In this document: positions 16,512-24,940 of the stretch, piece by piece | Layout: every line of letters begins with the position of its first letter | How positions within the stretch are numbered: the first letter of the stretch is position 1 | NCBI GenBank assembly: GCA_015066705.1 | Contig: SVNV01000005.1 | Location: forward strand, 1 to 64,000 | Source of the DNA: Ruminococcus sp. | Lineage (GTDB): Bacteria; Bacillota; Clostridia; Oscillospirales; Ruminococcaceae | Reading direction: 5' to 3' | DNA length: 64,000 nucleotides | Program-made: the position numbers and the translations under genes | The notes under the pieces: generated by a model | Told to the model about the DNA's origin: nothing | What the model saw: the letters and a program-made list of their open reading frames with translations, nothing else | Databases searched by the model: none

Positions 16512-19500
16512 TTAAACCGACTTGACTGCTGAGCCGTAGGCTTTTACAGGACGACCGTTTTCGTCAAATTCTGTTGTGTATCTTACCACAAACGGAATCT
16601 TGTCTTCCGTCAGCGGAATAACAGCTTCAAGCTCCGTTACGCCTTCTTCAAGCTGTCTTGTCCAGTCCTTGCACAAATCATAAGATTCTCTCGAAATAAT
16701 TCCCTTTTCAGCCAGAGACTCAGGGAAGTTTTTCACAACCTCGGTAAGTCCCAAATCTCTTATACATCTGTAGCACGGACGCATTTCCTTAGTGGCAATA
16801 TTATATTCCCAATGGTAAATCTGCGCCTGCTCGCTGATAATCTTAAAGCGCTTTTCACTTTCAAGAATCTGGTCAATACGACGCTTTTCAGCAGTGATAT
16901 TTCTCACAGTTGCATAGAAAAGGTAACTGTTGTCACTCTTTCCAATCATTATTACACTGCTTCTGATAAACATCTGCTCGGCTTCACAGCATGCAGAGAA
17001 AATAGTTCTTTCCGTTTCGCATTCCTGCTCCTCGCCTGTTTCAATAGCCTTCAGAAGTGTGTCAATGAAAATGCTCTTGTTTTTCTGGTCAAAGAATCTC
17101 ATCGGGTCACCGTTTATCAGGTCGTTTTCGGTAAGATTCATACAGAATTCCTGAAGGTACTTCTTGTTTACCCTGAGAACCTCAACATTTTCTCCGTCAT
17201 ACTCAAATATTGCCGCACCGCCAACATAATTGTTGAAAATAAGTGTTTCCTGAGATTTAGGACTCCAGAAATTAAGTGCGTCAACAGTATCAATGAAATC
17301 CATCTGGGAAATAGAAATCCCGTTGCGGCTTGCATTGACAAGCTCAATGTATTTCTTTTCAGAAAGAGGTCTTGAATACAAGAATCCCTGAATGTATTCA
17401 CAGCCGATGCTTGTGAGAAAATCAGCCTGAGAACAGTTTTCAACACCTTCTGCAATGACAGGAATTTTAAGCCACTTAGCCATTCTGACAACAGAGCTTA
17501 AAATAGTTCCGCCCTTGTGTGACTGTGACTGCTTTTCATCTCTTAAGAACTGCATATCAAGCTTGATAGTGTCAAGCTCAAGCTCCTTGAGAACATTCAG
17601 TGAAGAATATCCGCTTCCGAAGTCGTCCATTTCAACGATATATCCTGCCTCGTGAAGCTTTGCGATAACCTCATTTGCTTTCTGGCTGTTTCCGAAAACT
17701 GCCGACTCAGTAAGCTCAACTCTCAGATATTTTACAGGAATATCGTATCTGTTTCTGATTTCTTCAATCTTTTCCACAAAGTCAGGTGAAAAAATATCAA
17801 ATCTTGAGAAGTTTGTTGAAATCGGAACAATCACCATACCCTCATCAATGCACTTTCTAAGGAAAATACAAACCTCTTCAAATACATAAAGGTCAAGATT
17901 TGTTATAAATCCGTTCTTTTCAAAAATAGGAATAAACACTGTCGGCTGAACAAGTCCCTTTTCAGGGTGGCTCCATCTTACAAGAGCCTCAGCACCGATA
18001 AGCTTTCTTGTGGAATGATTATACTGAGGCTGATAGTGAACAACAAACTGTTTTTCCGAAACAGCCTGAGTCATAAGTCCCACAATTTCCTGTTCACTGA
18101 GCATATCGTGTCTGATTTCTTCAGTAAACAGTCTGAATCTTCTTGTGTAGCTTCCCTTGATAGCTGACTGAGCAAGAATAGCTCTGTCAATCATAGTTTC
18201 GCCGGAAAGCTTTTCCTCGTTGGTTATATAAACACCTGCATTGAAAGTGATTTCAAACGGTAAATCATAAGTAGAAATCGCATCAAAAAGCATATTTATA
18301 ACCTTTTCGGGAGTAACTTCCTTTATATTTACAAAGATAGCAAATCTGTCCGAACCGATACGACATCCGCAGTCGTTGTGTCTTATGTTGTGCATAATCA
18401 CGTCTGCAATATAAATAAGAAGTCTGTCGCCCTCGTGCATTCCGAAAATATCATTTATCGCCTTGAATCTCTGAATGTCAAAGTAAATAACCGCATACTT
18501 ACCCTGACTCATTCCTTCAGCATCGTATGTATAAACGTCCTCAATAGTACGACAGAAAGCATTTCTGTTTAAAAGTCCTGTCAGCTCGTCGTGTTCTGTA
18601 AACTTGACAAGATTGCGACTTGCAACAACCTCGTTGTTTATGTCGGTAAATGTAATACTGAGAACTGTCTTTGGCTTTGCGCAGATAAATCCCAGCATAA
18701 ACCAGCACCATGCACCCTGATTATTTTTCATATAAAACTCTGAAAACTGTGCTTTTGGCACATCAGTCTGAGCAATTTCCTCAACAGCAAGTTTAATCTG
18801 TCTTGCAGTAATTGCGGAGCAAACTCCTTTTTCCAGCAAAAGGCTCCACAAAGGCTTACCCTTGTGCTCAGCATAAACTTCCGGATACAAGAATTCTCCT
18901 GTGGAAATATCATAATTAACAAGCATACTGTCTTCACTGTCAGTTCTGCTTTTCCAGATTCCTCTTGTCTTGATGTGTCTTTCCAGTTCAACCTCAAGAT
19001 TGTCGTTTTCGAGTTCTTCACTGTAAAAAACATAATCATTTCCGCCGTTTTTCTTGACGTGAAGCATAGCACACTCGGCTTTTCTGATAACCTCACTGTA
19101 AGAATCCGCATCACCCGGGGCAAGAACAATTCCTAAGCTGGCAGAAACATAAACACCCTTAGAAAGAGAATGCTTTGTAAGCACGCAGATATGCTTGGCA
19201 ATTCTCTCAACAGTACTCACGTGGTCAATGTCATTTATGCACACCAAAAAACCATCACCGTCAATTCTGCCGATGATGTCATCTTTTCTCAAGCCTCGTT
19301 TAAGAGTATTTACTACACTGACAAGAACGTCGTCGCCCGTTTCACGTCCAAGAACGTCGTTGATTTTGGTGAAACAGTCAAGGTCAAGGAGAATGAAAGC
19401 ATTTTTCTTGCCGGAAGAAATCATTTCTTCCACAACATCCTTTATACCATCACTGCAATAAGTACCCGTCAGCTTGTCGAGTTTCATATTTTCCTGTGCA

Positions 19501-19526
19501 ATCATTTTAAGTGCCCCCAAGAGCAT
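16512..19526 (-). CDS. GGDEF-EAL protein, likely c-di-GMP phosphodiesterase
   Basis: This is a 1004-residue cytosolic signalling protein. From the N-terminus it has a GGDEF-like domain (about 15-165) with a degenerate signature (DGDGF), a PAS-like region (about 190-300), a second GGDEF-like domain (about 310-455) with GSDRF, an EAL domain (about 465-725) and C-terminal PAS-like regions (to 1004). Both cyclase signatures lack the consensus and are probably inactive. The EAL domain keeps its metal and catalytic residues: EALVRW, the Asn in STNFS, VELTES, DDFGSGYSS, the Lys in TIKLD and IAEGVE. It should therefore hydrolyse cyclic-di-GMP. Start ATG 19526 is supported by a promoter just upstream; ATG 19487 has a better ribosome site. 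Confidence 0.88.
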   Translation of the reverse strand: MLLGALKMIAQENMKLDKLTGTYCSDGIKDVVEEMISSGKKNAFILLDLDCFTKINDVLGRETGDDVLVSVVNTLKRGLRKDDIIGRIDGDGFLVCINDIDHVSTVERIAKHICVLTKHSLSKGVYVSASLGIVLAPGDADSYSEVIRKAECAMLHVKKNGGNDYVFYSEELENDNLEVELERHIKTRGIWKSRTDSEDSMLVNYDISTGEFLYPEVYAEHKGKPLWSLLLEKGVCSAITARQIKLAVEEIAQTDVPKAQFSEFYMKNNQGAWCWFMLGFICAKPKTVLSITFTDINNEVVASRNLVKFTEHDELTGLLNRNAFCRTIEDVYTYDAEGMSQGKYAVIYFDIQRFKAINDIFGMHEGDRLLIYIADVIMHNIRHNDCGCRIGSDRFAIFVNIKEVTPEKVINMLFDAISTYDLPFEITFNAGVYITNEEKLSGETMIDRAILAQSAIKGSYTRRFRLFTEEIRHDMLSEQEIVGLMTQAVSEKQFVVHYQPQYNHSTRKLIGAEALVRWSHPEKGLVQPTVFIPIFEKNGFITNLDLYVFEEVCIFLRKCIDEGMVIVPISTNFSRFDIFSPDFVEKIEEIRNRYDIPVKYLRVELTESAVFGNSQKANEVIAKLHEAGYIVEMDDFGSGYSSLNVLKELELDTIKLDMQFLRDEKQSQSHKGGTILSSVVRMAKWLKIPVIAEGVENCSQADFLTSIGCEYIQGFLYSRPLSEKKYIELVNASRNGISISQMDFIDTVDALNFWSPKSQETLIFNNYVGGAAIFEYDGENVEVLRVNKKYLQEFCMNLTENDLINGDPMRFFDQKNKSIFIDTLLKAIETGEEQECETERTIFSACCEAEQMFIRSSVIMIGKSDNSYLFYATVRNITAEKRRIDQILESEKRFKIISEQAQIYHWEYNIATKEMRPCYRCIRDLGLTEVVKNFPESLAEKGIISRESYDLCKDWTRQLEEGVTELEAVIPLTEDKIPFVVRYTTEFDENGRPVKAYGSAVKSV

Positions 19527-19552
19527 GCGCCCCGATTTTGGAATATACTGCT

Positions 19553-19581
19553 ATTTTACCACAAAAACTGCGGTTTTTCAA
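19553..19581 (-). promoter_or_regulatory. Promoter of GGDEF-EAL gene
   Basis: On the minus strand TTGAAA is followed after 17 bases by TAAAAT, giving a predicted start near 19546 and a very short leader. Confidence 0.7.
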
Positions 19582-19748
19582 TAGTTTTTTGTAATTTATG
19601 TGGGTTTGTACACATTTTATTGATTTTTCTTGTTAAAAATGGACAAAATTCTAACCTAACTGTAATAGGAATAAAAACTTTAAAATAATTATTTTTTACC
19701 AAAATATAAATTGCTTTTAGGCTAAGAACCATTATCTCCCCAAAAAAA

Positions 19749-19782
19749 TCGGAGATAAGCCCCCATTTGAGCTTATCTCCGA
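19749..19782 (-). terminator. Second terminator after pilin gene
   Basis: A 12-bp stem (TCGGAGATAAGC/GCTTATCTCCGA) is followed on the minus strand by TTTTTTT. It is the distal one of two terminators downstream of the pilin gene; the rest of 19527-19861 holds only AT-rich sequence and the GGDEF-EAL promoter. Confidence 0.85.
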
Positions 19783-19800
19783 CAAACAAAAATGCAAAAA

Positions 19801-19828
19801 ATTAACCCATTCAAAAGAATGGGTTAAT
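19801..19828 (-). terminator. First terminator after pilin gene
   Basis: The inverted repeat ATTAACCCATTC/GAATGGGTTAAT is followed on the minus strand by TTTTTTG. Tandem terminators are common after very strongly expressed genes such as major pilins. Confidence 0.85.
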
Positions 19829-19861
19829 CTCTTTAAGTATAGGGTTTTAATTCAAATCAAA

Positions 19862-20428
19862 TTATGATTCGTCGCCGAACTTAGCTGGAGCGTATGCAGG
19901 AGCTGATTCCTTACCTACGATAGCTTCAACACCACCTGATGATTCGAGGTTGTCAACTGGAGCTGGGTAAGCACCAACAACTGTATCTGTAGCTGATTCA
20001 GCCCAGTAAACGTGTGTTGGGAAGCCCTTAGCGTCGTAAACGATACCATAGTATGTTCCAACAGCTTCAGCGCCGAGTGTGTTGTTAACAGCCAACTTAA
20101 TCTGAGCAACAGCGCCTGTGTCAAGAGCTGTAGTAGAAGCGTCCTTCTTAAGTGAGCCAACCTTAGCTGGTGAGCCAGCAGCCTGAATTTCAAGAGCACC
20201 TGTTGTGAGGTTAGCACCCTTTGAAATGTACACGCCAGCAGTTTCACACTTCTGTGAGAATGCAGATGCAGCATTGTAGATTGTCTTAGCGTTAGCGTTA
20301 GCTGATGAGAACTTTGAATCCTTGATGTATCCTACCATTGCAGGAACGAGGATTGATGCGAGAACACCGATGATAGCGATAACAACGATGAGCTCAACGA
20401 GGGTAAAACCCTTCTGTGACTTCTTCAT
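19862..20428 (-). CDS. pilA: Major type IV pilin
   Basis: This is a 188-residue prepilin. The short basic leader MKKSQKG is followed by the class III cleavage site G|FTLVEL, with Glu5 of the mature chain present, and a hydrophobic N-terminal helix (about residues 8-30) that anchors the subunit and packs the filament core. The C-terminal globular domain is Ala/Thr-rich with two cysteines (QKCETAGV is one site). It is the only short prepilin here and has its own consensus promoter, long leader and tandem terminators, which marks it as the major subunit. PilT lies upstream in the same direction but is separated by 677 bases. Confidence 0.9.
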   Translation of the reverse strand: MKKSQKGFTLVELIVVIAIIGVLASILVPAMVGYIKDSKFSSANANAKTIYNAASAFSQKCETAGVYISKGANLTTGALEIQAAGSPAKVGSLKKDASTTALDTGAVAQIKLAVNNTLGAEAVGTYYGIVYDAKGFPTHVYWAESATDTVVGAYPAPVDNLESSGGVEAIVGKESAPAYAPAKFGDES

Positions 20429-20469
20429 AATGAAATCCCTCCATAAAAATTATTAATTGTGTTTTTTAT

Positions 20470-20504
20470 AAAAAGCATCGGAAAGTACAACCGATACGCT
20501 TTTT
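20470..20504 (-). terminator. Attenuator-type hairpin in pilin leader
   Basis: Inside the predicted 5' leader of the pilin mRNA, the minus strand forms AAAAAGCGTATCGG - 9-base loop - CCGATGCTTTTT followed by ATA. The stem is about 12 bp with a small bulge and ends in five T residues. It lies 40 bases upstream of the start codon, so if it terminates, it would control pilin expression. Confidence 0.6.
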
Positions 20505-20612
20505 GATAAAAATACCTGGTTTCGAAAAAGCAAGCTCAGATAACCGAAACTTCTCTTTCATTTTAGCAGACTAAAGTAACTTCTTGTTCAAAATTTATTA
20601 CTTTTTATCTGG
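20505..20612 (-). promoter_or_regulatory. Structured pilin leader, riboswitch-like candidate
   Basis: The predicted transcript begins near 20612. Its first bases (GATAAAAA, 20602-20609) are complementary over 8 bp to UUUUUAUC at 20505-20512, which directly abuts the attenuator hairpin. Between them lie a competing helix AAAGUAA/UUACUUU (20598-20604 with 20573-20579) and a hairpin GUUUCG/CGAAAC (20519-20524 with 20545-20550). A closing stem, inner helices and an adjoining terminator are the usual plan of a riboswitch. I could not match it to the cyclic-di-GMP-I or -II consensus from memory. Confidence 0.45.
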
Positions 20613-20619
20613 TATTATC

Positions 20620-20648
20620 ATTATAATATATAAGCCAATTCCTGTCAA
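20620..20648 (-). promoter_or_regulatory. Consensus promoter of pilin gene
   Basis: On the minus strand a perfect TTGACA is followed after exactly 17 bases by a perfect TATAAT. This is the strongest possible sigma-A promoter and gives a leader of about 180 bases. Confidence 0.88.
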
Positions 20649-20662
20649 CTTTTTTCCAAACG

Positions 20663-20708
20663 TTGTAACCACTTTGTAACTAATTCTGTTAAATAAACAA
20701 TTTGTAAC
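20663..20708 (-). promoter_or_regulatory. Direct repeats upstream of pilin promoter
   Basis: GTTACAA occurs three times on the minus strand (20663-20669, 20674-20680, 20702-20708). The first two copies are 11 bases apart, about one helical turn, and the array ends 15 bases upstream of the -35 element. Direct heptamer repeats at this place are typical of response-regulator or activator sites; the protein is unknown. Confidence 0.4.
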
Positions 20709-21005
20709 GTTTGAAATATTTATTTTTTGTGCAAAATACATATAGAAATTACTAATTTAACCGTTTTTGTAATCTAATAACAGGTTTAATAAATTTATAC
20801 TATATTTTGAGTCTTGAATGTTAATTAATTATTAACGTCATTATATTTTTTACACATTATTCACAAATGCTGATTTTTCATAATGTTATTGCATAAATCT
20901 AATTGTTTTGTATTGTCATTTTGCACAAATGTCAAGCATAAATCATATAATTTTATGCAAAAAATGCCGTAACAATTCCGACTCTTTGTTCACATTCCCA
21001 AAAAT
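20709..21005. other. AT-rich non-coding region between pilT and pilin
   Basis: No credible gene is present. The region holds two copies of a TTTTG(T/C)(G/A)CAAA-type motif (20725-20736, 20919-20930) and a related TTTTATGCAAAA (20951-20962), plus several AT-rich tracts. The same motif recurs upstream of pilC and around the phage-type module. Confidence 0.5.
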
Positions 21006-21006
21006 C

Positions 21007-21038
21007 AAAGGTATCAGGCTCAAAATCCTGATACCTTT
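21007..21038. terminator. Terminator after pilT
   Basis: A 12-bp stem (AAAGGTATCAGG/CCTGATACCTTT) has T-rich sequence on both exits (GATTTTTG on the minus strand, TGTTTTTT on the plus strand). It lies about 70 bases past the pilT stop codon. Confidence 0.8.
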
Positions 21039-21105
21039 TGTTTTTTACTACTCAATTCGATATAAAATTACAACGCATATACGTTATAATGAACAAGCAA
21101 CAAGC

Positions 21106-22170
21106 TTACATAGATGCGATAAATCTCTTGAGTTCCTGAACATTAAGACACTTGTCAATAGCAGTTTCAATAGTGATAGTCTTGTTCTTAACAAGTCTTG
21201 CGAGTTCCTGGTCAAGAGTCTGCATTCCGTACTGTCTACCGGTCTGCATAGCTGAATTGATAAGGTGAACCTTATCGTCACGAATCATAGCCTTGATAGA
21301 GTCAGTAGCATTAAGAATTTCACAGCAAGCCACACGGTTTGTGTTGTCAAGTGTAGGGCAAAGAGTCTGAGTACAGATACCTACAAGTACAGAAGCGAGC
21401 TGAGTTCTTATCTGGTGCTGCTGGTGAGCAGGGAAAACGTCGATAATACGGTCGATTGTAGAAGCCGCGTCAGTTGTATGAAGTGTACTCATAACAAGGT
21501 GACCTGTTTCAGCGGCGGTTACTGCAGCGTTAATGGTTTCAAAGTCACGCATTTCTCCTACGAGGATAATATCCGGGTCCTCACGGAGTGCGGCACGGAG
21601 AGCCATTGAGAAGTTTTCAATATCCTGACCAACTTCACGCTGGTTAACCATTGAACGCTTATGGCCGTGCATATATTCGATAGGGTCTTCAATCGTAATA
21701 ACGTGTGCAGACTTGTTTACATTAACGTGGTCAATCATTGCCGCAAGAGTTGTTGACTTACCTGAACCGGTAGGTCCTGTTACAAGAACAAGTCCTCTTG
21801 GTCTCATTGCAAATTCAGCAAGAATCGGCGGAAGATTAAGCTCAGAAAGTGTAGGAATATCGTTTCTGAGAAGACGGATAGCAATAGCTGTATTTCCTCT
21901 CTGACGGTAAACGTTAACTCTGTGTCTGAAACCTCTTCTTGACACGAAAGTAAAGTCAGTATCAATGTGGTCCTTAATGCTCTTCTGCTGTCTTTCATTA
22001 CACATCTGCTCACAGACTCTGAGAATGTCAATTTCTGTAAGGTCAGGGTAAGCAGAAAGCTTTCTAAGGCTACCACCCTGTCTTACAATCGGTGGGATAC
22101 CAACTGTAAAGTGCAAGTCTGAACACCCAAGTGCTCTTGACTCGTCAAGGATTTTATCAATATCAATCAT
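21106..22170 (-). CDS. pilT: Type IV pilus retraction ATPase PilT
   Basis: PilT is the hexameric ATPase that depolymerises type IV pili and powers twitching and DNA uptake. The 354-residue protein has the N-terminal PAS-like domain (about 1-100), Walker A GPTGSGKST (about 127-135), the Asp box, the Walker B DPDIILVGEMRD and the His box ETGHLVMSTLHT. The C-terminal AIRNLIRE-like retraction motif of well-studied PilT is not obvious; the end reads KCLNVQELKRFIASM. It follows pilB in the same operon (32-base gap), giving the assembly and retraction motors together. Confidence 0.94.
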   Translation of the reverse strand: MIDIDKILDESRALGCSDLHFTVGIPPIVRQGGSLRKLSAYPDLTEIDILRVCEQMCNERQQKSIKDHIDTDFTFVSRRGFRHRVNVYRQRGNTAIAIRLLRNDIPTLSELNLPPILAEFAMRPRGLVLVTGPTGSGKSTTLAAMIDHVNVNKSAHVITIEDPIEYMHGHKRSMVNQREVGQDIENFSMALRAALREDPDIILVGEMRDFETINAAVTAAETGHLVMSTLHTTDAASTIDRIIDVFPAHQQHQIRTQLASVLVGICTQTLCPTLDNTNRVACCEILNATDSIKAMIRDDKVHLINSAMQTGRQYGMQTLDQELARLVKNKTITIETAIDKCLNVQELKRFIASM

Positions 22171-22202
22171 TTTAGTTTTCCTCCTGTAAATACAACTATA
22201 TA

Positions 22203-23888
22203 TTAAACCGCATAAGATACACGGACAAGCTCTTCTATTGAAGAAACGCCATTCTGAACAAGCTCAGAAACGTTATCTCTCAGAAGCTTTGTACCCTGCG
22301 AACGTGCAAGCTCTGCAATTTCGTCTGATTTTGCACCTCTTGCGATAATTGAAGACATTTCAGGTGTCGCAAGGAGAATTTCGTGAATCGCAGTTCTTCC
22401 TCTGTAACCTGTGTTTGAACATTCCTTACAGCCACAAGCATCATAAATCGGAACAGGAACATTCAAATCTATACCCATCAGCTCGTTTTCTTCCTTTGTA
22501 GAAAGTCTCTGCTTTTTACATTCAGGACAAAGCTTTTTAACAAGTCGCTGAGCAACTACACCGATAAGTGAAGTAGCAACCATGTAAGGTGCAACACCCA
22601 TATCCACAAGTCTTGTAATTGTTGAAGCGGCGTCATTTGTATGGAGTGTTGAAAGCACCATATGTCCTGTAATAGCAGCTCTGATAGCGATTTCCGAAGT
22701 TTCCTGGTCACGCATCTCACCAATCATTACGATGTCAGGGTCCTGACGGAGAATAGAACGGAGAGCAGCCGCAAAGGTCATACCCGCCTTAGCGTTTACC
22801 TGACACTGGTTAATACCTTCGATAGCTTTTTCTACAGGGTCTTCAACAGTAATTACGTTAACGTGAGGCTGAGCAAGCTCGCCAAGCGCTGCGTAAAGAG
22901 TTGTTGTTTTACCTGAACCTGTAGGTCCTGTAACAAGGAGTACTCCCTGAGGAACCTTAAGCATAGATGAGAACATCTTGTAGTTATAGTCGTTCATACC
23001 CAGGTCAGTAATCTTTCTTACACCAACGTCACCGGTAGCAAGAATTCGGATAACGACCTTTTCGCCGTGAACAACCGGAAGGTTAGATACACGGACGTCA
23101 AGGTGAACGCCGTCAACGTCCTGTGAAAAACGTCCGTCCTGAGGAATACGCTTTTCTGCAATATTCATACCGCTGATAATTTTATATCTTGTTACGAGAG
23201 AGTTATGTACAGCACTTGAAACTTCCATAAGCTGAACAAGGTCACCGTTAACTCTGACTCTGATTCTTGTATATGATTTGAATGGTTCGATATGTATGTC
23301 GGTAGCATCCATTCTGAAAGAGTTTTCAACAATCTGGGTTGCGAGCTTAACGATAGGAGCATTTTCAATTCTTTCAGCTGAGAAGTCGATTTCGCCGTCT
23401 CCGTTTTCACCGTCAGTGAGTTCCTTATTAACGTCATCAACTACCGTTGACATTGTACCCTCAGAGTACATCTTACCGATTGCCTTTGTGATAGCTCCCT
23501 TTGTAGCCATTACAGGTACAGGTGAACAGCCGGTAATTACTCTGATGTCTTCAAATACATAGAAGTTTACCGGGTCATTTGTAGCAACAGTAAGTCTTTT
23601 TCCCAAAAGCGAAACAGCGATAAGGTTGTATTTCTTAGCAACCGCCTCTGGAATTTTGCTGACAACCTCAGGATTAAGCTCTGTTTCTGCAAGGTCCATA
23701 AAGGGAACATTAAGTCTGTCAGCAAGACACTTAGCAAACTCGATTTCCGATACGAAGCCCTTTTCAACAACTATTTCACCAAAAAGCTTATTTTTATCGT
23801 TCTTTTTAATTTCTAGGATTTCATTAAGCTGTTGTTCTGAAATAAGTCCTTTTTCCAATAGATATTGTCCAATTGGTCCGTTTTTCAT
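22203..23888 (-). CDS. pilB: Type IV pilus assembly ATPase PilB (GspE family)
   Basis: PilB drives pilus extension. The 561-residue protein has an N-terminal MshEN-type region (about 1-110) built of two similar helical units (IGQYLLEKGLISEQQL and FGEIVVEKGFVSEIEF); in other bacteria this fold binds cyclic-di-GMP, although the usual RLG arginines are absent here. The motor core has Walker A GPTGSGKTT, Walker B DPDIVMIGEMRD and the His box THMVLST-type. A tetracysteine zinc knuckle (CPEC...CGCKEC) follows. ATG 23886-23888 was chosen because AAGGAAG precedes it and it begins the conserved MshEN unit. It is divergent from the prepilin peptidase gene. Confidence 0.93.
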   Translation of the reverse strand: MKNGPIGQYLLEKGLISEQQLNEILEIKKNDKNKLFGEIVVEKGFVSEIEFAKCLADRLNVPFMDLAETELNPEVVSKIPEAVAKKYNLIAVSLLGKRLTVATNDPVNFYVFEDIRVITGCSPVPVMATKGAITKAIGKMYSEGTMSTVVDDVNKELTDGENGDGEIDFSAERIENAPIVKLATQIVENSFRMDATDIHIEPFKSYTRIRVRVNGDLVQLMEVSSAVHNSLVTRYKIISGMNIAEKRIPQDGRFSQDVDGVHLDVRVSNLPVVHGEKVVIRILATGDVGVRKITDLGMNDYNYKMFSSMLKVPQGVLLVTGPTGSGKTTTLYAALGELAQPHVNVITVEDPVEKAIEGINQCQVNAKAGMTFAAALRSILRQDPDIVMIGEMRDQETSEIAIRAAITGHMVLSTLHTNDAASTITRLVDMGVAPYMVATSLIGVVAQRLVKKLCPECKKQRLSTKEENELMGIDLNVPVPIYDACGCKECSNTGYRGRTAIHEILLATPEMSSIIARGAKSDEIAELARSQGTKLLRDNVSELVQNGVSSIEELVRVSYAV

Positions 23889-23939
23889 ATTTGTTTCTTC
23901 TTCCTTTCGTATATAAATTCCGGTGTTAATCAAAAACTC

Positions 23940-23968
23940 TTGTAAACTTTTGCGATTTATGTTATATT
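23940..23968 (+). promoter_or_regulatory. Promoter of prepilin peptidase gene
   Basis: TTGTAA is followed after 17 bases by TATATT, with a predicted start near 23975 and GGAGGAAC at the ribosome site. The divergent pilB promoter must lie in the same 114-base gap, but no clear -35 was found for it. Confidence 0.5.
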
Positions 23969-24002
23969 ATAGTAAACCAAGTAACATTCGGAGGAACAAA
24001 AA

Positions 24003-24806
24003 ATGGAATTATTATTGCCCTACCTTTTTCTTTATTTTATGGTATTCTGCTTCGGAATAGCTATCGGAAGCTTTTTAAATGTATGTATCTACCGACTGCC
24101 GAAGGAGGAATCTCTTGTCAAAGGAGCTTCCCACTGTATGACCTGCGGAGAAAAAATCAAAAAGCGTGACCTTATTCCGGTTATAAGCTGGTGTCTTTTA
24201 AGAGGAAAATGCCGTAACTGTAAAGCACCAATCTCACCACGCTACACCATAGTAGAATTTCTGACAGGTGTGCTTTTTGTTCTGGTATTTCTCTTTTACG
24301 GAGTTGATAAAAATCCTCTTATGGCGAGTCTTACAAGTCTTATGTTTGCAGCCCTCGTAGTAGTTTTCTTTATGGACTGGGACACACAGCTCATTTCAAC
24401 ACCCGTTGTAATCTTCATCGGATTTTTAGCTCTTTTACAGCTTTTAGGAAATCAGTTTTTAGAAAAACCTCTTTCCGACCTGACAATAACATCTCAGCTT
24501 GTAGGTGCACTTGTAATTTCCGTACCATTCTTTCTCATCGAGCTTTTTTCAAAAGGAAGAGCGATGGGAAGAGGCGATGTATATCTTATGATAGCAGGCG
24601 GACTTTTCATCGGTGTAAAAGCTGTTGTTGTAGCAGCCTTTATCGGAATGATAACCGGTTCCATCGTCGGAATGATTTTGAAGTATAAAACCGGAAGCTC
24701 CAAGTTTGCCTTCGGGCCATTCCTCTCATTAGGTATAGCGGTTGCCGCCCTTTACGGAAATCAGCTTGCTGACCTGTATCTTAAGTTTGCAGGCTTTATT
24801 GAATAA
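24003..24806 (+). CDS. pilD: Prepilin peptidase / N-methyltransferase
   Basis: This polytopic membrane aspartic protease cleaves prepilin leaders after Gly and methylates the new N-terminus. The 267-residue protein has the two CxxC pairs of the methyltransferase loop (CMTC and CRNC, about residues 41-76), the IGSFLNVCIYRLP motif, and the catalytic aspartates in FMDWDTQLI and GRGDVYLM (GxGD motif). About seven hydrophobic helices are visible. It is the only plus-strand gene of the pilus locus and sits between pilB-pilT and the minor prepilin operon, where it can process all four prepilins. Confidence 0.94.
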   Translation: MELLLPYLFLYFMVFCFGIAIGSFLNVCIYRLPKEESLVKGASHCMTCGEKIKKRDLIPVISWCLLRGKCRNCKAPISPRYTIVEFLTGVLFVLVFLFYGVDKNPLMASLTSLMFAALVVVFFMDWDTQLISTPVVIFIGFLALLQLLGNQFLEKPLSDLTITSQLVGALVISVPFFLIELFSKGRAMGRGDVYLMIAGGLFIGVKAVVVAAFIGMITGSIVGMILKYKTGSSKFAFGPFLSLGIAVAALYGNQLADLYLKFAGFIE

Positions 24807-24825
24807 TACATAAAGACTAAAAAAT

Positions 24826-24860
24826 CTACTCCGTCACGATGATAGTGGCGGGGTATTTTT
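24826..24860 (+). terminator. Terminator of prepilin peptidase gene
   Basis: A 10-bp stem with G-U pairs (ACTCCGTCAC/GTGGCGGGGT) is followed by ATTTTTG, about 20 bases after the stop codon. Confidence 0.8.
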
Positions 24861-24931
24861 GTTGTTGCCTTTAAAGAACAGCCGACTTCCGACTGCTCTT
24901 TAAGGGCAACAACGCTTATATGCGTTGTTGC
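24861..24931. repeat. Two overlapping alternative hairpins
   Basis: GTTGTTGCC at 24861-24869 pairs with GGCAACAAC at 24905-24913 as part of a long imperfect hairpin. The same GCAACAACGC arm (24906-24915) also pairs perfectly with GCGTTGTTGC at 24922-24931. The two folds exclude each other. They lie between convergent genes, so they may act in termination or be a small repeat element. Confidence 0.6.
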
Positions 24932-24940
24932 TCATAAATA

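Noticed and set aside
19170..19688. Plus-strand open frame of 172 codons over the start of the GGDEF-EAL gene
   Set aside because: It overlaps the conserved GGDEF region and its promoter on the other strand and shows no recognisable domain.
20505..20612. Known cyclic-di-GMP-I or -II riboswitch in the pilin leader
   Set aside because: The conserved core sequences of these classes as I know them are not visible; only the general plan is riboswitch-like.
20908..21255. Open frame of 115 codons on the plus strand over the 3' end of pilT
   Set aside because: It runs antisense through pilT and its terminator, has no ribosome site and no family-like sequence.
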